From Aphidius gifuensis (lineage: Eukaryota; Arthropoda; Insecta; Hymenoptera; Braconidae): a stretch of 64,000 nucleotides of DNA. Location of the stretch: positions 26,630,154 to 26,694,153 of the forward strand of contig NC_057788.1 of the NCBI RefSeq assembly GCF_014905175.1, written 5' to 3'. The translations under genes were made by a program, and so were the position numbers. Position 1 is the first letter of the stretch, and every line of letters begins with the position of its first letter. Shown here one piece after another: positions 63,852-64,000 of this stretch. The notes beneath the pieces were generated by a model. It saw nothing but the letters and a program-made list of their open reading frames with translations. It had not been told where the DNA came from and made no database searches.

Positions 63852-64000
63852 CTGTCACAAAACACAACACAATTATTAACCATCAACAAACAATATGATA
63901 AACAAAAAAAAATAATATAAATTTGTCAACAAACAAACAAACAAAGTATCTGTCAATGTATTTCAATGTTGTGTCAAATAATAATGATAATCGAGATGTT
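63852..64000. other. Upstream DAPK intron, cut by the window edge
   Basis: AT-rich sequence with CAAA repeats and no start exon. The first coding exon(s) of DAPK must lie beyond the right edge. Confidence 0.6.

Noticed and set aside
1..64000. tRNA, rRNA, CRISPR arrays or prokaryotic-type operons
   Set aside because: No cloverleaf with a GGTTCGAATC-like arm, no regularly spaced direct repeats with unique spacers and no bacterial gene organisation were seen.

Overview
This is an AT-rich animal genomic window with typical insect gene content, split into many small exons with short GT-AG introns and long poly(T)/poly(A) runs. The protein families (a Dscam2-type receptor, paired tropomyosins, a ROC-COR death-associated protein kinase) point to an insect. 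Flies are thought to lack the full-length DAPK, and the AT bias would suit a parasitoid hymenopteran, but species identity is inference.

Layout: positions 1-27270 hold no gene I can name. They contain one 5'-truncated non-LTR retrotransposon remnant (about 16145-17260, minus strand) and a few small GC-richer islands with open frames. This stretch is probably the upstream region or giant first intron of the next gene. Positions 27271-50876 (plus strand) carry a Dscam-family receptor from Ig1 to its C-terminus (10 Ig domains, 6 FN3 domains, one membrane span, cytoplasmic tail). I resolved 28 coding segments and every splice phase agrees. Ig7 is encoded by two alternative exons (40595-40879 and 42373-42672), the hallmark of Dscam2. 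The signal-peptide exon was not found.

Convergent to it, on the minus strand, are two head-to-tail tropomyosin genes (52492-53611 and 54588-55765). Each encodes exactly 284 residues. The downstream copy appears to need a GC-AG intron and has lost one intron relative to its neighbour. Further right (58037-63851, minus, 5' end outside the window) is a DAPK1-type gene: kinase, four ankyrin-like repeats, ROC GTPase, COR and death domain, in 12 exons.

The genes do not form a pathway. Dscam2 is a neuronal homophilic recognition receptor, the tropomyosins are actin-filament proteins and DAPK is a Ser/Thr kinase of cell death, autophagy and cytoskeletal control. No new multi-gene system was seen. 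The most notable points are the GC-AG tropomyosin intron, a second reading frame through a Dscam2 tail exon, a DAPK without a visible calmodulin segment and with DLG in place of DFG, a tandem repeat array inside Dscam2, and several unexplained exon-like islands, one encoding eight cysteines in 67 residues.
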